Positions 1 through 10,758 are shown, numbered from the stretch's first letter. The stretch: 64,000 nucleotides of DNA from Megaustenia siamemsis (GCA_032433765.1 JAVIAB010000047.1:17049011-17113010); one strand, 5' to 3'. Notes: a model not told the origin generated them from the sequence alone. Program-made: numbers and translations.

Positions 1-50
1 ACACACAGGAGTATAGTACTACAGTATAGTAATCTAAAAAAAAAATTTTA

Positions 51-882
51 AGATAAAAATGATGCAGGAAACACAAATGAACTATCATCAACAGCCAGAA
101 AAATTGGGCTCGAGATCAATCATGAAAAGACTAAAGTCATGAAAAGCTTAATTCCAACAGACGACAAAATATACATGGAAAACAAACAAGTGGAAGAGAT
201 TGATCACTTTATCTATCTTGGAAGTCACATTGATCGAGAAGGGGATACAAGCAAAGAAATTAGAATCAGAATAGCTAAAGCAGCAATGTCTTTCAGAAGC
301 CTTGAAAAGTTGTGGAAATCAAAACTCATCAGCACAAACACAAAATTTAGACTATTTAAATCAAATGTACTATCAACCCTTACATATACGTGTGAGAGCT
401 GGAAAACAACAAGAGACATAGAAACAAAGTTGAATGCATTCGAAAATAAATGTCAAAGGAAAATACTTAATATAGCGTGGAACGAATTCAAAACAAACGA
501 GGAAATTAGAGAAATCGCCAATCAACCACTAATATCTTCAGTAATAAAGAAAAGACGATGGTCATATGTTGGACATGTGATGAGAAGAGATAATAACCAA
601 ATAGCAAAGCAAGCCCTCATGTGGGAAACAACAGGTAAGAAGAAAAGAGGAAGACCCAGAGAGACACTGAGAAGAACATTAATGAGAGAGGCAAGAGCAG
701 CAGGAATCGGCTCCCTCAGTGAGATAGAGCTGCTTGCATAGAACAGAGACAGATGGCGAGATTTGATAAAAGATCTTTACAAGGATTGAAAACTGCTAGA
801 ATAACAATTTAGATAAGAGAAAGAGTATCTGGGTCTATGCTCTATGGGCCGGTTATGGCTCGAAAGGTCAATAGATAGATAT
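51..882 (+). mobile_element. LINE A, 5'-truncated 3' end with RT C-terminal coding remnant
   Basis: Bases 139-741 stay open for 200 codons and encode the C-terminal part of a non-LTR retrotransposon polyprotein, downstream of the reverse transcriptase core. Visible landmarks are YLGSHIDREGD, TLTYTCESWK, RRWSYVGHVMRR and KKRGRPRETLRRTL. A closely matching longer copy with the RT core lies at 24.1-25.6 kb. The reading frame stops in the GSLSEIELLA stretch, and the remainder (NRDRWRDL type) follows in the same frame after a TAG, so this copy is defective. The 3' end carries the family tail CCTATGGGCC-type sequence and TAGATAGATA. Its RT and endonuclease are missing through 5' truncation. It lies antisense in the MAN2C1 intron that follows the last visible exon. 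Confidence 0.85.
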
Positions 883-949
883 GGTAATCTGGGGTTAAAC
901 TAAAATGTTCACCATGTGACAATACCATTAGCACAGACAAGCTACTCAC

Positions 950-1127
950 CTTGGACATATCATGAAGAGTCTCTATGTCCAATATGAGATTGAACACATC
1001 TCGATCAAATACAGCCACTTCCGCCTGGGTCAGTGTGAATGTTTTCTTGTCGTCCTCTGGCTTGACTATGGCCACATTTCCAATGCCAAACAGATGATTA
1101 CAAGCCATTTCTATGTAGATAGTCTGT
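950..1127 (-). CDS. MAN2C1: MAN2C1 exon 5 (partial gene, last visible exon)
   Basis: This exon encodes 59 codons after one leading base and continues the N-terminal domain of cytosolic alpha-mannosidase (GH38). The product reads QTIYIEMACNHLFGIGN, then KPEDDKKTFTLTQAEVAVF, then DRDVFNLILDIETLHDMSK. This fits the vertebrate MAN2C1 pattern LYVEVACNGL...LSRAELAVFHRDV...LLVDLE. The donor is AAG|GTGAGT at 949. The proximal acceptor is GTCTCCAG before base 1127. The leading A completes the CA left by exon 4 to give CAA, so phase agrees. The first 37 bases of the exon also form part of a tandem 57-bp array, so upstream acceptors could extend it in frame by 19n residues. The catalytic domain would lie in later exons beyond base 1. 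Confidence 0.85.
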
Positions 1128-2010
1128 CTGGAGACAGTCATTATAAACAGATGATTACAAGCCATTTCTATGTAGATAGTCTGTCTGGAGACAGTCATTA
1201 TAAACAGATGATTACAAGCCATTTCTATGTAGATAGTCTGTCTGGAGACAGTCATTATAAACAGATGATTACAAGCCATTTCTATGTAGATAGTCTGTCT
1301 GGAGACAGTCATTATAAACAGATGTTTACAAGCCATTTCTATGTAGATTATCTGTCTGGAGACAGCCATTATAAACAGATGAATACAAGCCATTTCTATG
1401 TAGATTGTCTGTCTGGAGACAGTCATTATAAACAGATGATTACAAGCCATTTCTATGTAGATAGTCTGTCTGGAGACAGTCATTATAAACAGATGATTAC
1501 AAGCCATTTCTATGTAGATAGTCTGTCTGGAGACAGTCATTATAAACAGATGATTACAAGCCATTTCTATGTAGATAGTCTGTCTGGAGACAGTCATTAT
1601 AAACAGATGTTTACAAGCCATTTCTATGTAGATTATCTGTCTGGAGACAGCCATTATAAACAGATGAATACAAGCCATTTCTATGTAGATTGTCTGTCTG
1701 GAGACAGTCATTATAAACAGATGATTACAAGCCATTTCTATGTGGATTGTCTGTCTGGAGACAGTCATTATAAACAGATGACTACAAGCCATTTCTATGT
1801 GGATTGTCTGTCCAGAGACAGACATTATAAACAGATGAATACAAGCCATTTCTATGTGGATTGTCTGTCTGGAGACAGTCATTATAAACAGATGAATACA
1901 AGCCATTTCTATATAGACATTCTCCCTGGAGACTCATTATAGTCAAATAATTATAAGCTACTCTATGTAGACAGTCTCTCTGGAGATACATTGTAACAGA
2001 TGACTTTCTA
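1091..2010 (-). repeat. 57-bp minisatellite spanning the MAN2C1 intron 4/exon 5 junction
   Basis: Fifteen units start at 1091 and every 57 bases up to 1889, followed by one or two decayed units to about 2010. On the minus strand each unit reads TTTATAATGACTGTCTCCAG and then 37 bases of exon-5 coding sequence starting ACAGACTATC. Each unit therefore carries a possible branch point (TAATGAC), a short pyrimidine tract, an AG acceptor and exon start. Unit 1 is joined to the unique part of exon 5. Units 5 and 10 share the same variants, giving a 285-bp higher-order period. The unit is 19 codons and is open on both strands, which explains long ORFs here (842-1906 minus, 962-1942 plus). Those ORFs are not separate genes. 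Confidence 0.95.
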
Positions 2011-2059
2011 GACCAACTCTAGTAGATGGAAAATTATTTTTAACGTTGATGGTCACATT

Positions 2060-3020
2060 AATTCAATGTATAGAGACAAGCCATTTATATTTTGACAGTT
2101 GAGGCATTTATATTTAGATAGTTGAGGCATTTATATTTAGATAGTTGAGGCATTTATATTTAGACAGTCGAGCCATTTATATTTTGACAGTTGAGGCATT
2201 TATATTTAAATAGTTGAGGCATTTATGTTTAGATAGTTGAGGCATTTATATTTAGACAGTCGAGCCATTTATATTTTGACAGTTGAGGCATTTATATTTA
2301 GATAGTTGAGGCATTTATATTTAGATAGTTGAGGCATTTATATTTAGATAGTTGAGGCATTTATATTTAGACAGTCGAGCCATTTATATTTAGATAGTTG
2401 AGGCATTTATATTTAAATAGTTGAGCCATTTATATTTTGACAGTTGAGGCATTTATATTTAGACAGTAGAGCCATTTATATTTTGACAGTTGAGGCATTT
2501 ATATTTAGATAGTTGAGCCATTTATATTTTGACAGTTGAGGCATTTATATTTAGATAGTTAAGCCTTTTATATTTAGACAGTTGAGGCATTTATATTTAG
2601 ATAGTTAAGCCATTTATATTTAGACAGTTGAGGCATTTATATTTAGATAGTTAAGCCATTTATATTTAGACAGTTGAGGCATTTATATTTAGACAGTCGA
2701 GCCATTTATATTTTGACTGTTGAGGCATTTATATTTAAATAGTTGAGCCATTTATATTTTGACAGTTGAGGCATTTATATTTAGACAGCTGAGCCATTTA
2801 TATTTTGACAGTTGAGGCATTTATATTTAGATAGTTGAGGCCTTTATATTTAGACAGTCGAGCCATTTATATTTTGACAGTTGAGGCATTTATATTTAGA
2901 CAGTCGAGCCATTTATATTTTGACAGTTGAGGCATTTATATTTAAATAGTTGAGCCATTTATATTTTGACAGTTGAGGCATTTATATTTAGACAGTCGAG
3001 CCATTTATATTAAGACATTC
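2060..3020. repeat. 23-bp minisatellite
   Basis: The unit is GAGGCATTTATATTTAGATAGTT, here with variants GAGCCATTTATATTTTGACAG. There are about 40 copies in MAN2C1 intron 4. Two main unit types (GAGGCATTT and GAGCCATTT) tend to alternate, so part of the array has a 46-bp dimer period. No coding potential is visible. Confidence 0.9.
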
Positions 3021-3157
3021 ACACCATTTCTATGTAGTCCTGTAATAGTACTGTAGTACTGTGGAAGATACAGTTTTCAGCAAACATATGAGTTTTATGA
3101 CTATTAAAAATTTAATTAGAGTTGCCCAAATATTTCCTAATTATGAAAATGTACCAG

Positions 3158-3450
3158 TCAAACACCAGTGGATAAAGAGATACAGCGAAGACGATGGCGC
3201 TGGATAGGACACACACTATGGAAGCCAACTGAGAGTATTACACAACAGGCCCTTTTTTTGGAATCCCCAGGGGAAAAGACAAAGAGGAAGACCAAGGAAT
3301 TCTTGGAGAAGACAGATAGAAGCAGAGATGAAGATGATGGGGAAGACATGGAATGATCTTAAAAGAATGGCAAAAAACAGAACGACTTGGAAAGTGTTTG
3401 TTGAAGACCTATGCTCCACTGGGAGCTAAAAAGGTAGAAGAAGAAGAAAT
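3158..3450 (+). mobile_element. LINE D (RTE/SR2-like) 3'-end fragment
   Basis: The translation contains EIQRRRWRWIGHTLWKPTES, then ITQQALF, and in shifted frames GKTWNDLKRMAKNRTxWKVFVEDLC and a stop. This is the C-terminal end typical of RTE-type elements such as Schistosoma SR2. Several frameshifts are present. The tail after the stop is GAAGAAGAA-rich. It lies antisense to MAN2C1 in intron 4. Confidence 0.8.
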
Positions 3451-4220
3451 ATTTCCTACAATGATACATAACGTACTGTCAAAGAAATACAATACCACAG
3501 AAACTCAAAATATCAAGCAATACAACAGATTAAACAGTTGTAACAAAAAAAAAATACAACAAGATACAATGATGGCAGAATAAATATCTAAAGATTATTT
3601 AGAAATATAAATCTAAAAAAAAAAAAATTCCCATCAACACATTCCATACCATGAGCAGCAAAATGCAGCTTAAGTAAATACTTGAGCATGAGAAACACAC
3701 GAACATCTTGTGGCTTTTAATTTATTGATGTTTCCACAATTATTTCCACTAAAACCTTGTAATTCTCTTATTTAAACATCTTTCTGACTTCCTGAGCAAA
3801 TTATCCAAAGAGACTGTGTTTTTATCAGTTTTCATTTATTTTCTCGTTTATTTCAAATTCAGTAAATGGTCTGACCACAACATAGTAACGAATACCCTTA
3901 GTAGCGAATGTGTTAAAAATTATTTTTCAAATAATCTAAGATGGACTTTTATGCATCTTTAAGTGAATTTGAAGGAAAAAAAAAAGTTTAAACATTAATT
4001 GTGATCACTCATTCAAAATTTCAGTCTGGAAAGTATGGGTACAAACATAACATTGCCTAATCTCCCTCAGGCACGGAGAGAATCTTTTACCTTTTCTACA
4101 AGCAGAATCATGTTTTCTGTCTAATTACAAAGACTCTGACTCTTTGTACTTGTATCTTGTCAAGTTCTACAACAGCAAATTGCTGTTTAATTTGATAGTT
4201 GTAGTTCAGTACATGTCTAT
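3451..4220. other. AT-rich intron sequence without recognised feature
   Basis: This part of MAN2C1 intron 4 has short A-runs but no tandem repeat, splice-bounded exon or mobile-element motif that I could recognise. The short ORFs here carry no recognisable motif. Confidence 0.5.
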
Positions 4221-4224
4221 CATT

Positions 4225-5125
4225 GTCATCATAATCATCAAGTACTGTGCCTGGTGGTGTAGGTGATCATGTCTCTCCACAACTTTCGATCTCGACAGTT
4301 ATTTATCATTTCTGCTGTTGACTTTCTGCCAAGCCATTCTCTTAAGCTGTCTGTTATCTTTTCTATTTGCTTCCCTTTATCTCTTCACCCCTCAATTTTC
4401 CTAGTTGTTACAATATATTCCACCTGTTTCCTTCTCATTACATGGCCAAAAAATTATGATTGTTTCTTCCTAATATTGGAAATTAGCTCTCTCTTTGCTT
4501 TGGTCACTTTCAGAACATTTTCATTACTCTTCTTAGTTGTCCATGGTATTCTCAACATTCTTCTTTCCTTCCTCATTTGCCTTTCAGCGTTGAGGGGAAA
4601 TATAATTTGTGGTATTTTGCTCTTCTGTCCGCCTCTGCTGCTGTTATATTTCCTAGTGCTTCTAGTATTCCATCAATACATCTTTTCGTAGTTGACCCTT
4701 GGGTCTGGTATTCTCGCAACGTTTATTGAGGGCTCATTGTGTTGTATTTTGATCTTTCTGCAGTGTCACATGGCCAAACCATTTTATCTGTTGTTTCTTT
4801 ATATATTCTATGGCGGGGGCTATTCCTAGCTTTTTTCTCAGTTCTTCATTTCTGATCTTATCTCTCAGACTGTTTCCCGTCATTCGTCTGACACATTTCA
4901 TCTCAGTAGAGGTTATTTTTCTGTAAAACCACATTTCTACAGCCCCCAGTGATTTTCTTGTCTGTTGCCCCATTGTCCATGATGCACATCCATATGTTAA
5001 GACTGGCTCTTCATAACATTTAAGAACTCTTTTTCTTGTTTCTATTGTCACATGTGTATAGGGGTGTAATTATCTGACATACAAGTCTGTAATAAATGAG
5101 GTCCAATATATTTTAAATCAGATAT
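4225..5125 (-). mobile_element. LINE B1 3' end interrupted by a LINE F fragment
   Basis: The outer parts (4225 to about 4565, and about 4915-5060) encode LINE B1 C-terminal pieces. These are YGCASWTMGQQTRKSLGAVE near 4960, and a YASR...ITxAGTV-type end next to the ATCATCATAATCATC tail. Between them sits about 345 bp of a different family with MTGNSLRDKIRNEELRKK and IEYIKKQQIKWFGHV (LINE F). A second B1 copy at 5.1-5.7 kb and one at 37.3 kb run straight across this point, so LINE F was inserted into LINE B1. The 105-codon ORF at 4734-5051 is a chimera of the two. Confidence 0.8.
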
Positions 5126-5690
5126 CATTATCATCATCAAGTACCATGCCTGCTGGCATAGGTGATCATGTCTCTCCACAACTTTTGATCTCGACAGTTA
5201 TTTATGATTTCTGCTGTTGACCTTCTGCCAAGCCATTCACTTAAGCTGTCTGGTATCTTTTCTATTTGCTTTCCTCTATCTCTTCGCCCCTCAATTTCCC
5301 CAGTTGTTACAATATATTCTAGGTGTTCCCTTCTCATTACATGGCCAAAAAATAATGATTGTTTCTTCCTAATATTGGAAATTAGCTCTTCCTTTCTTTG
5401 CCTTGGCCTCTTTCAGAACATTTTCATTACTCTTCTTAGCTGTCCATGGCATTCTCAACATTCTTCTGTAAAACCACATTTCTACAGCCTCCAGTGATTT
5501 TCTTGTCTGTTGTCCTGTTGTCCATGATTCACATCCTTATGTTAAGGCTGGCTCTACATAACATTTAAGAACTCTTTTTCTTGTTTCTATTGTCACATGT
5601 GTATAGGGGTGTAATTATCTGACACACAAGTCATACAAATGAAAAATGTGAGGTCCAAAATGTTTTAAAATAGATAAGGATAGAATAGTT
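5126..5690 (-). mobile_element. LINE B1 3' end, second tandem copy
   Basis: Minus-strand translation at 5137-5337 gives RREHLEYIVTTGEIEGRRDR, then KLWRDMITYASRHGT and a stop beside the TCATCATC tail. Upstream pieces (QQTRKSLEAVEMWFYRRM type) continue to about 5600. It is separated from the first B1 copy by a linker (GTGTAATTATCTGACA...ATTTTAAATCAGATATC). The same linker recurs between two B1 copies at 37.8 kb. Confidence 0.8.
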
Positions 5691-5965
5691 TAATTTGCAC
5701 AGTAGACTTATATTAGAGTATCAGTTTCATAATGATTATAACAGATTCCAACAGATAATGTGCAGGCTTACTGATTAAGTGAATGGAGATTAAATACAGC
5801 ACTCTTCAGTCAACCCAGATGAAAAAGGAATGGGTACTAGGCTCATTGAGTTGGGGAAAAAGTAATGATAGTGAGGTGGAGCACTAGCCACTTCAGAATC
5901 AAATGGTGAGACCCAGTGAATGTGATATATTTGACTCCTCAATAGTATATGTCATGGGACATTAC
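5691..5965. other. Intron 4 sequence without recognised feature
   Basis: I see no repeat, exon or mobile-element motif in this short stretch between the B1 copy and the next minisatellite. Confidence 0.4.
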
Positions 5966-6890
5966 TTATTGGTGAGTTCAGAGGTTTACACAAGAAAGAG
6001 CTTGCAACAGAGTTTATATGGTAGGTTTGGGGGCTTACACAAAAAAAGGCTTACAATGTAGTTTATTTGGTAGGTTTGAGGCTTAAACAACTGAGGGCTT
6101 ATAATGTAGTTTATATGTAAGTTTGGGGGCTTACACAATAGAAGGCTTACAATGTAGCATATATGGTAGGTTTGGGGCTTACACAATAGAGGGCTTATAA
6201 TGTAGTTTATATGTAGGTTTGGGGCTTACACAATAGAGGACTTATAATGTAGTTCATATGTAGGTTTGGGGCTTACACAATAGAAGGCTTACAATGTAGT
6301 ATATATGATAGGTTTGGGGGCTTACACAATAGAGGGCTTATAATGTAGTATATATGATAGGTTTGGGGGCTTACACAATAGAGGGCTTACAATGTAGTAC
6401 TAATGATAGGTTTGGGGGCTTACACCATAGAGGGCTTACAATGTAGTATATATGATAGGTTTGGGGGCTTACACAATAGAGGACTTACAATGTAGTATAT
6501 ATGATAGGTTTGGGGCTTACACAATAGAGGGCTTATAATGTAGTTTAAATGGTAGGTTTGAGGCTTACACAATAGAGGACTTACAATGTAGTATAAATGA
6601 AAGGTTTTTAGGCTTACACCATAGAGGGCTTATATGTAGTTTATAAGGTAAGTTTCAGGGTTTCAAAATCGGCTTTTAATGTGGTTTATATGGTAGTTTT
6701 GGGGCTTACATAAAAGGCTTACATTGTAGTTTATATATATGTTTATTAGGCTTACACAAGAGAAGATTTATAAGGCAATTTATATGGTTTGTTAAGGAGT
6801 AATTAGACATGAGAAGAGAAGGCTTACAATGCAATTCTTATTATAGGATTGGGGAACTTACACTTAAGGATTACATTGCAACTTATCTGG
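5966..6890. repeat. 47-49-bp minisatellite
   Basis: The core is GGCTTACACAATAGAGGGCT followed by TATAATGTAGTTTATATG and TAGGTTTGG. There are about 19 copies, best conserved at 6120-6600 and decayed at both edges. It ends only about 70 bp from the donor of MAN2C1 exon 4. Confidence 0.9.
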
Positions 6891-6956
6891 CAGATTTGCC
6901 AAAAAAGAAATAAAGAAGACAGTGTAACATCAAGTCTGACATGAACTATAACTTAC

Positions 6957-7024
6957 TGCAGGTCTGTCTCACGCAGATTTTCTGAGATGGTGTAGTTAAT
7001 TCTGTTATTGTCTGCACTGAGACC
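6957..7024 (-). CDS. MAN2C1: MAN2C1 exon 4
   Basis: This is a 68-bp exon encoding GLSADNNRINYTISENLR and ETDL, plus two bases (CA) of a split codon. It aligns with the [20 protein letters not shown] segment of vertebrate MAN2C1, in the N-terminal non-catalytic domain. The acceptor is CCACTCTCCAG and the donor is CA|GTAAGTTATAG, a strong match. It starts on a codon boundary, as exon 3 requires. It was too short to appear as an ORF; phase on both sides and the family match support it. It is flanked by minisatellites within about 70 bp on one side and 40 bp on the other. Confidence 0.85.
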
Positions 7025-7064
7025 CTGGAGAGTGGATCACAGACAAGTTAATAAAACAAATGCG

Positions 7065-8465
7065 GCTTTCAATATGTATAAAGATCTTTATATGACCAGA
7101 TCTTTCTTTAACTAAATATTTGTATGACAGGTCTGCATTTAACCAGGTCTTTGTATCATCAGATCTTCATATAACGAGGTTTTTATATAACCAGATCTTC
7201 CTTAAACTAAATCATTGGATGACAAGATCTTCTATTAACTAAATCTTTGCATGAAAAGATCTTCCTTTAACTAAATCATTGGATGACAAGATCTTCTGTT
7301 CACTAAATCTTTGCATGAAAAGATCTTCCTTTAACTAAATCATTGGATGACAAGATCTTCTGTTAACTAAATCTTTGCATGAAAAGATCTTCCTTTAACT
7401 AAATCATCGGATGACAAGATCTTCTGTTAACTAAATCTTTGCATGAAAAGATCTTCCTTTAACTAAATCATCGGATGACAAGATCTTCTGTTAACTAAAT
7501 CTTTGCATGAAAAGATCTTCCTTTAACTAAATCATTGGATGACAAGATCTTCTATTAACTAAATCTTTGCATGAAAAGATCTTCCTTAACTAAATCATCG
7601 GATGACAAGATCTTCTGTTAACTAAATCTTTGCATGAAAAGATCTTCCTTTAACTAAATCATTGGATGACAAGATCTTCTGTTAACTAAATCTTTGCATG
7701 AAAAGATCTTCCTTTAACTAAATCATTGGATGACAAGATCTTCTGTTAACTAAATCTTTGCATGAAAAGATCTTCCTTTAACTAAATCATTGGATGACAA
7801 GATCTTCTGTTCACTAAATCTTTGCATGAAAAGATCTTCCTTTAACTAAATCATTGGATGACAAGATCTTCTGTTAACTAAATCTTTGCATGAAAAGATC
7901 TTCCTTTAACTAAATCATTGGATGACAAGATCTTCTGTTAACTAAATCTTTGCATGAAAAGATCTTCCTTTAACTAAATCATTGGATGACAAGATCTTCT
8001 GTTAACTAAATCTTTGCATGAAAAGATCTTCCTTTAACTAAATCATCGGATGACAAGATCTTCTGTTAACTAAATCTTTGCATGAAAAGATCTTCCTTTA
8101 ACTAAATCATCGGATGACAAGATCTTCTGTTAATTAAATCTTTGCATGAAAAGATCTTCCTTTAACTAAATCATCGGATGACAAGATCTTCTGTTAACTA
8201 AATCTTTGCATGAAAAGATCTTCCTTTAACTAAATCATTGGATGACAGGATCTTCTATTAACTAAATCTTTGCATGAAAAGATCTTCCTTTAACTAAATC
8301 ATCGGATGACAAGATCTTCTGTTAACTAAATCTTTGCATGAAAGATCTTCCTTTAACTAAATCTTTGTGTGACGAGATCTTCCGTTAGCTAAATCTTTGT
8401 ATGTTCAATTTTCTTTTAACTAAATCTTTTATGACCAGATCTTCATTTAAACATGTCTTTGAATG
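7065..8465. repeat. 64-bp minisatellite with AGATCT sites
   Basis: Each 64-bp unit is a dimer of two related ~32-bp halves: AACTAAATCATTGGATGACA followed by AGATCTTCTGTT, and AACTAAATCTTTGCATGAAA followed by AGATCTTCCTTT. About 18 very uniform units span roughly 7200-8350, with decayed half-units on both flanks and again near 9665-9740. It lies in MAN2C1 intron 3. Confidence 0.95.
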
Positions 8466-8529
8466 AAAAAACAGTAAAGGAGGAGAGCAGTGCTTTTTGC
8501 TGTAACTGCAAGTAGTTTGACCATGGAGA

Positions 8530-9195
8530 TCACGGCAGTCTTCTTCTTCTATCTTTCAGCTCCCTGTTGAGCATAGGTCTTCAACAAACACTTTCCAAGT
8601 CGTTCTGTTTCTTGCCATTCTTTTAAGATCACTCCATGTCGTCCCCATCATTTTCATCTCTGTTTCTGTCTGTCTTCTCCAAGAATTTCTTGGTCTTCCT
8701 CTTTGTCTTTTCCCCTGGGGATTCCAAAAAAGGGCCTGTTGTGTAATACTCTCAGTTGGCTTCCCTTGTGTGTGTCTTATCCAGCACCATCATCTTCGCT
8801 GTATCTCTTTATCCACTGGTATTTGACTGGTACATTTCCATAATTTTATGTAAGTGATTTTGTTCTGCCATTTCCATCTTTTTATTCTGCGTAAGCATCC
8901 ATTCATGAAAGTCTGTATCTTCATGATTGTCAATTTTGTTGTTCTCCATGTTTCACAGCCATATAATAGGACTGACTTAACATTGGAGTTGAAAATTTTG
9001 GACTTCCGTATGTTTCCCTGTGCAATGAAAGCTCCTCTTGCTTTTGATATCCCTATTTGGTATCATTTTCTGCTCCTCCCTCTTTTATCTACATTATTGC
9101 CCAGATATATGTAAGATTGTACGTCTAGTAGAGGTATTTCTCCTAATTTTATTTGGTTATTGCCAACTGCATTCATTCTCATAATTAATTCAACC
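8530..9195 (-). mobile_element. LINE D (RTE/SR2-like) fragment
   Basis: Read on the minus strand it runs from a YIYLGNNVDKRGG-like segment near 9100, through VKHGEQQN, to the end WKVFVEDLCSTGS-like near 8570. It finishes in a GAAGAAGAA tail at 8530. Several frameshifts and stops make it dead. The 86-codon plus-strand ORF at 8854 is its antisense shadow. Confidence 0.75.
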
Positions 9196-9196
9196 T

Positions 9197-9660
9197 TTCA
9201 CTCAAGTATGTTTTCTGAGTGACTCAGTGAGTATGTTCGGGTAAATCTATGGGGGTTGAACTTGAAAGCAGAGGATGGAATCAATGGGGAAGTCAAAACT
9301 AAGATCTGTTTCATTTTTGTGGCTGGGCATTTGGGCATGAAATGAATGTGATGACAGACTTGCTGAAATGGCTGCCATGGAAAGTGGATGTGCAATGGAC
9401 CGGGATGATGTTTTGAATGCCCTCAGAGACGTAAGGTGAGCTAATGATTCAAAGAATAATCATGAATCTACAGCCATGCCCAACTACATGAACATTGGGT
9501 CAAAACTGGAAAAGCCACAAAGAAGTGCTATGTAGACAGAAACAAAAGAATAACAAATTAACACACATCTGGAGTCATCAGTCTCCACAAACTGAAGAAT
9601 ACACTGGAGAGGAGATCTGAGCACTGTTGGATATGTCCAATGTGCAATGATGATGACCAA
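9197..9660 (+). mobile_element. LINE J-type fragment with RNase H remnant
   Basis: With one frameshift the plus strand reads FVAGHLGM, then NECDDRLAEMAAMESG and MDRDDVLNALRDVR. This matches the HxGxxGNExAD(R)LA signature of LINE-encoded RNase H and the downstream DRxDVL segment. A decayed C-terminus with WRGDLSTV..CAMMM follows to about 9655. No intact frame remains. Confidence 0.65.
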
Positions 9661-9769
9661 TCAATTAAACTAAACTTGGTCTTTGTACGACTATGTATTC
9701 CTTTAACCATGTTTTTGTATGACCAAGTATATCTGTACTCATGAATGTGATCATGAGTCCATGTCACTC

Positions 9770-9965
9770 CTTTGGATGGAAGAGATGGGAGTTAAGATGG
9801 GCACAGCCTGAAACGAGAAACTTAGTTGGCGTATAAGAAGACTTATCAACCAACACAGAACAGGAGCCATCAGTCGCTGGATACTGAAGGACTTGCTGAG
9901 GAGGGAATCTGAGCACATGTGGACATGTAGGGTGTGCAATGATGATGACCTGCAAATAACTCAAT
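9770..9965 (+). mobile_element. Second LINE C-terminal fragment (RRESEHMW...CNDDD)
   Basis: The plus-strand translation includes INQHRTGAISRWILKDLLRR, then ESEHMWTCRVCNDDD, the cysteine-bearing end of an RNase-H-type LINE. It resembles the decayed ends at 9600-9655 and 16430-16520. It is separated from the previous fragment by relics of the 64-bp array. Confidence 0.6.
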
Positions 9966-10387
9966 AAATCAATATGCTATTACAGAATTTTGACTTTCGT
10001 AAAATTGAGAACAAATATTTAGAACAATTTTATGCTGGAAGAACCACAGTTTAAAAAACAATGGAAATAACTTAGGAGTACAACCAGGACAACTGTTAAC
10101 ATTATGTTCACAACATACAACTTTTTTTTTATTTACAAAAACACCCAAATTTTTTGTTATTTTTCGCAAGTGACCAAAAACAACTCAATAATCTCTTTTC
10201 AACTTTATTAGAACATACCAAACAAAAAAAAAAAAATTCTTCCACTTACCATTAAACAAACAAACAACTATTCTGATACTGTTATATTTTTTACGGTGTC
10301 TCTTTTGTATTTAAAAAAAAAAACAACAAACTTGCAAAGACACATCACTGACCTGAACAATTAAGAAGGTGCATGTTGGGAAAGCGC
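9966..10387. other. A/T-homopolymer-rich intron sequence
   Basis: I see several A- or T-runs of 9-13 bases and no exon or element that I recognise. Confidence 0.4.
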
Positions 10388-10643
10388 AAGTAAAAGTAAA
10401 GTACCCCCTTCACGCCAAGTGGCGTATAGGGAATATGGTGTTAGTGACCATATATTTTACAGACCTTCGGCACATGATATTCGGGGTAATGTGGTCGGCA
10501 TTACGCCTGCGCCGCTTTAATTTCCCAGAAAAATCCGGTACCCATTTAAGGCTGGGTGAACCCAGAAACCGTCGGTTGGGATCGAACCCTAACCCTTGTC
10601 CGTTGTAGTCCAGTTCACTAACCACTGAGCTATCGTGGCTCCC
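10388..10643 (-). mobile_element. SINE1 (tRNA-headed)
   Basis: Read on the minus strand it starts GGGAGCCACGATAGCTCAGT (box A region). A box-B-like GGTTCGATCCCAA motif follows, then a conserved body (TGGGTACCGGATTTTT, GTAATGCCGACCACATT, GGTCACTAACACCATATTCC), and it ends at an A/T-rich tail. It is full length. The tRNA-like head is the internal pol III promoter of the SINE, not a functional tRNA gene. Confidence 0.85.
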
Positions 10644-10758
10644 GGAAAGAGGATGTGCTCATGGCAAATTGTTGAACTTTAAGAATTTGCATTTTGAGAT
10701 CGTAATTTTTTATGACATTATCATAATCTAGAATTACTTGGTCTATGGTCATCTTTGG

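Noticed and set aside
842..1942. Overlapping 354- and 326-codon ORFs on opposite strands
   Set aside because: Both come from the 57-bp (19-codon) array, which is open on both strands. Only the part at 950-1127 is genuine coding sequence (MAN2C1 exon 5).
10600..10643. tRNA genes
   Set aside because: Box A and box B motifs here and at the other SINE copies are followed by SINE bodies. The heads do not fold as complete tRNAs, so they are not called as tRNA genes.
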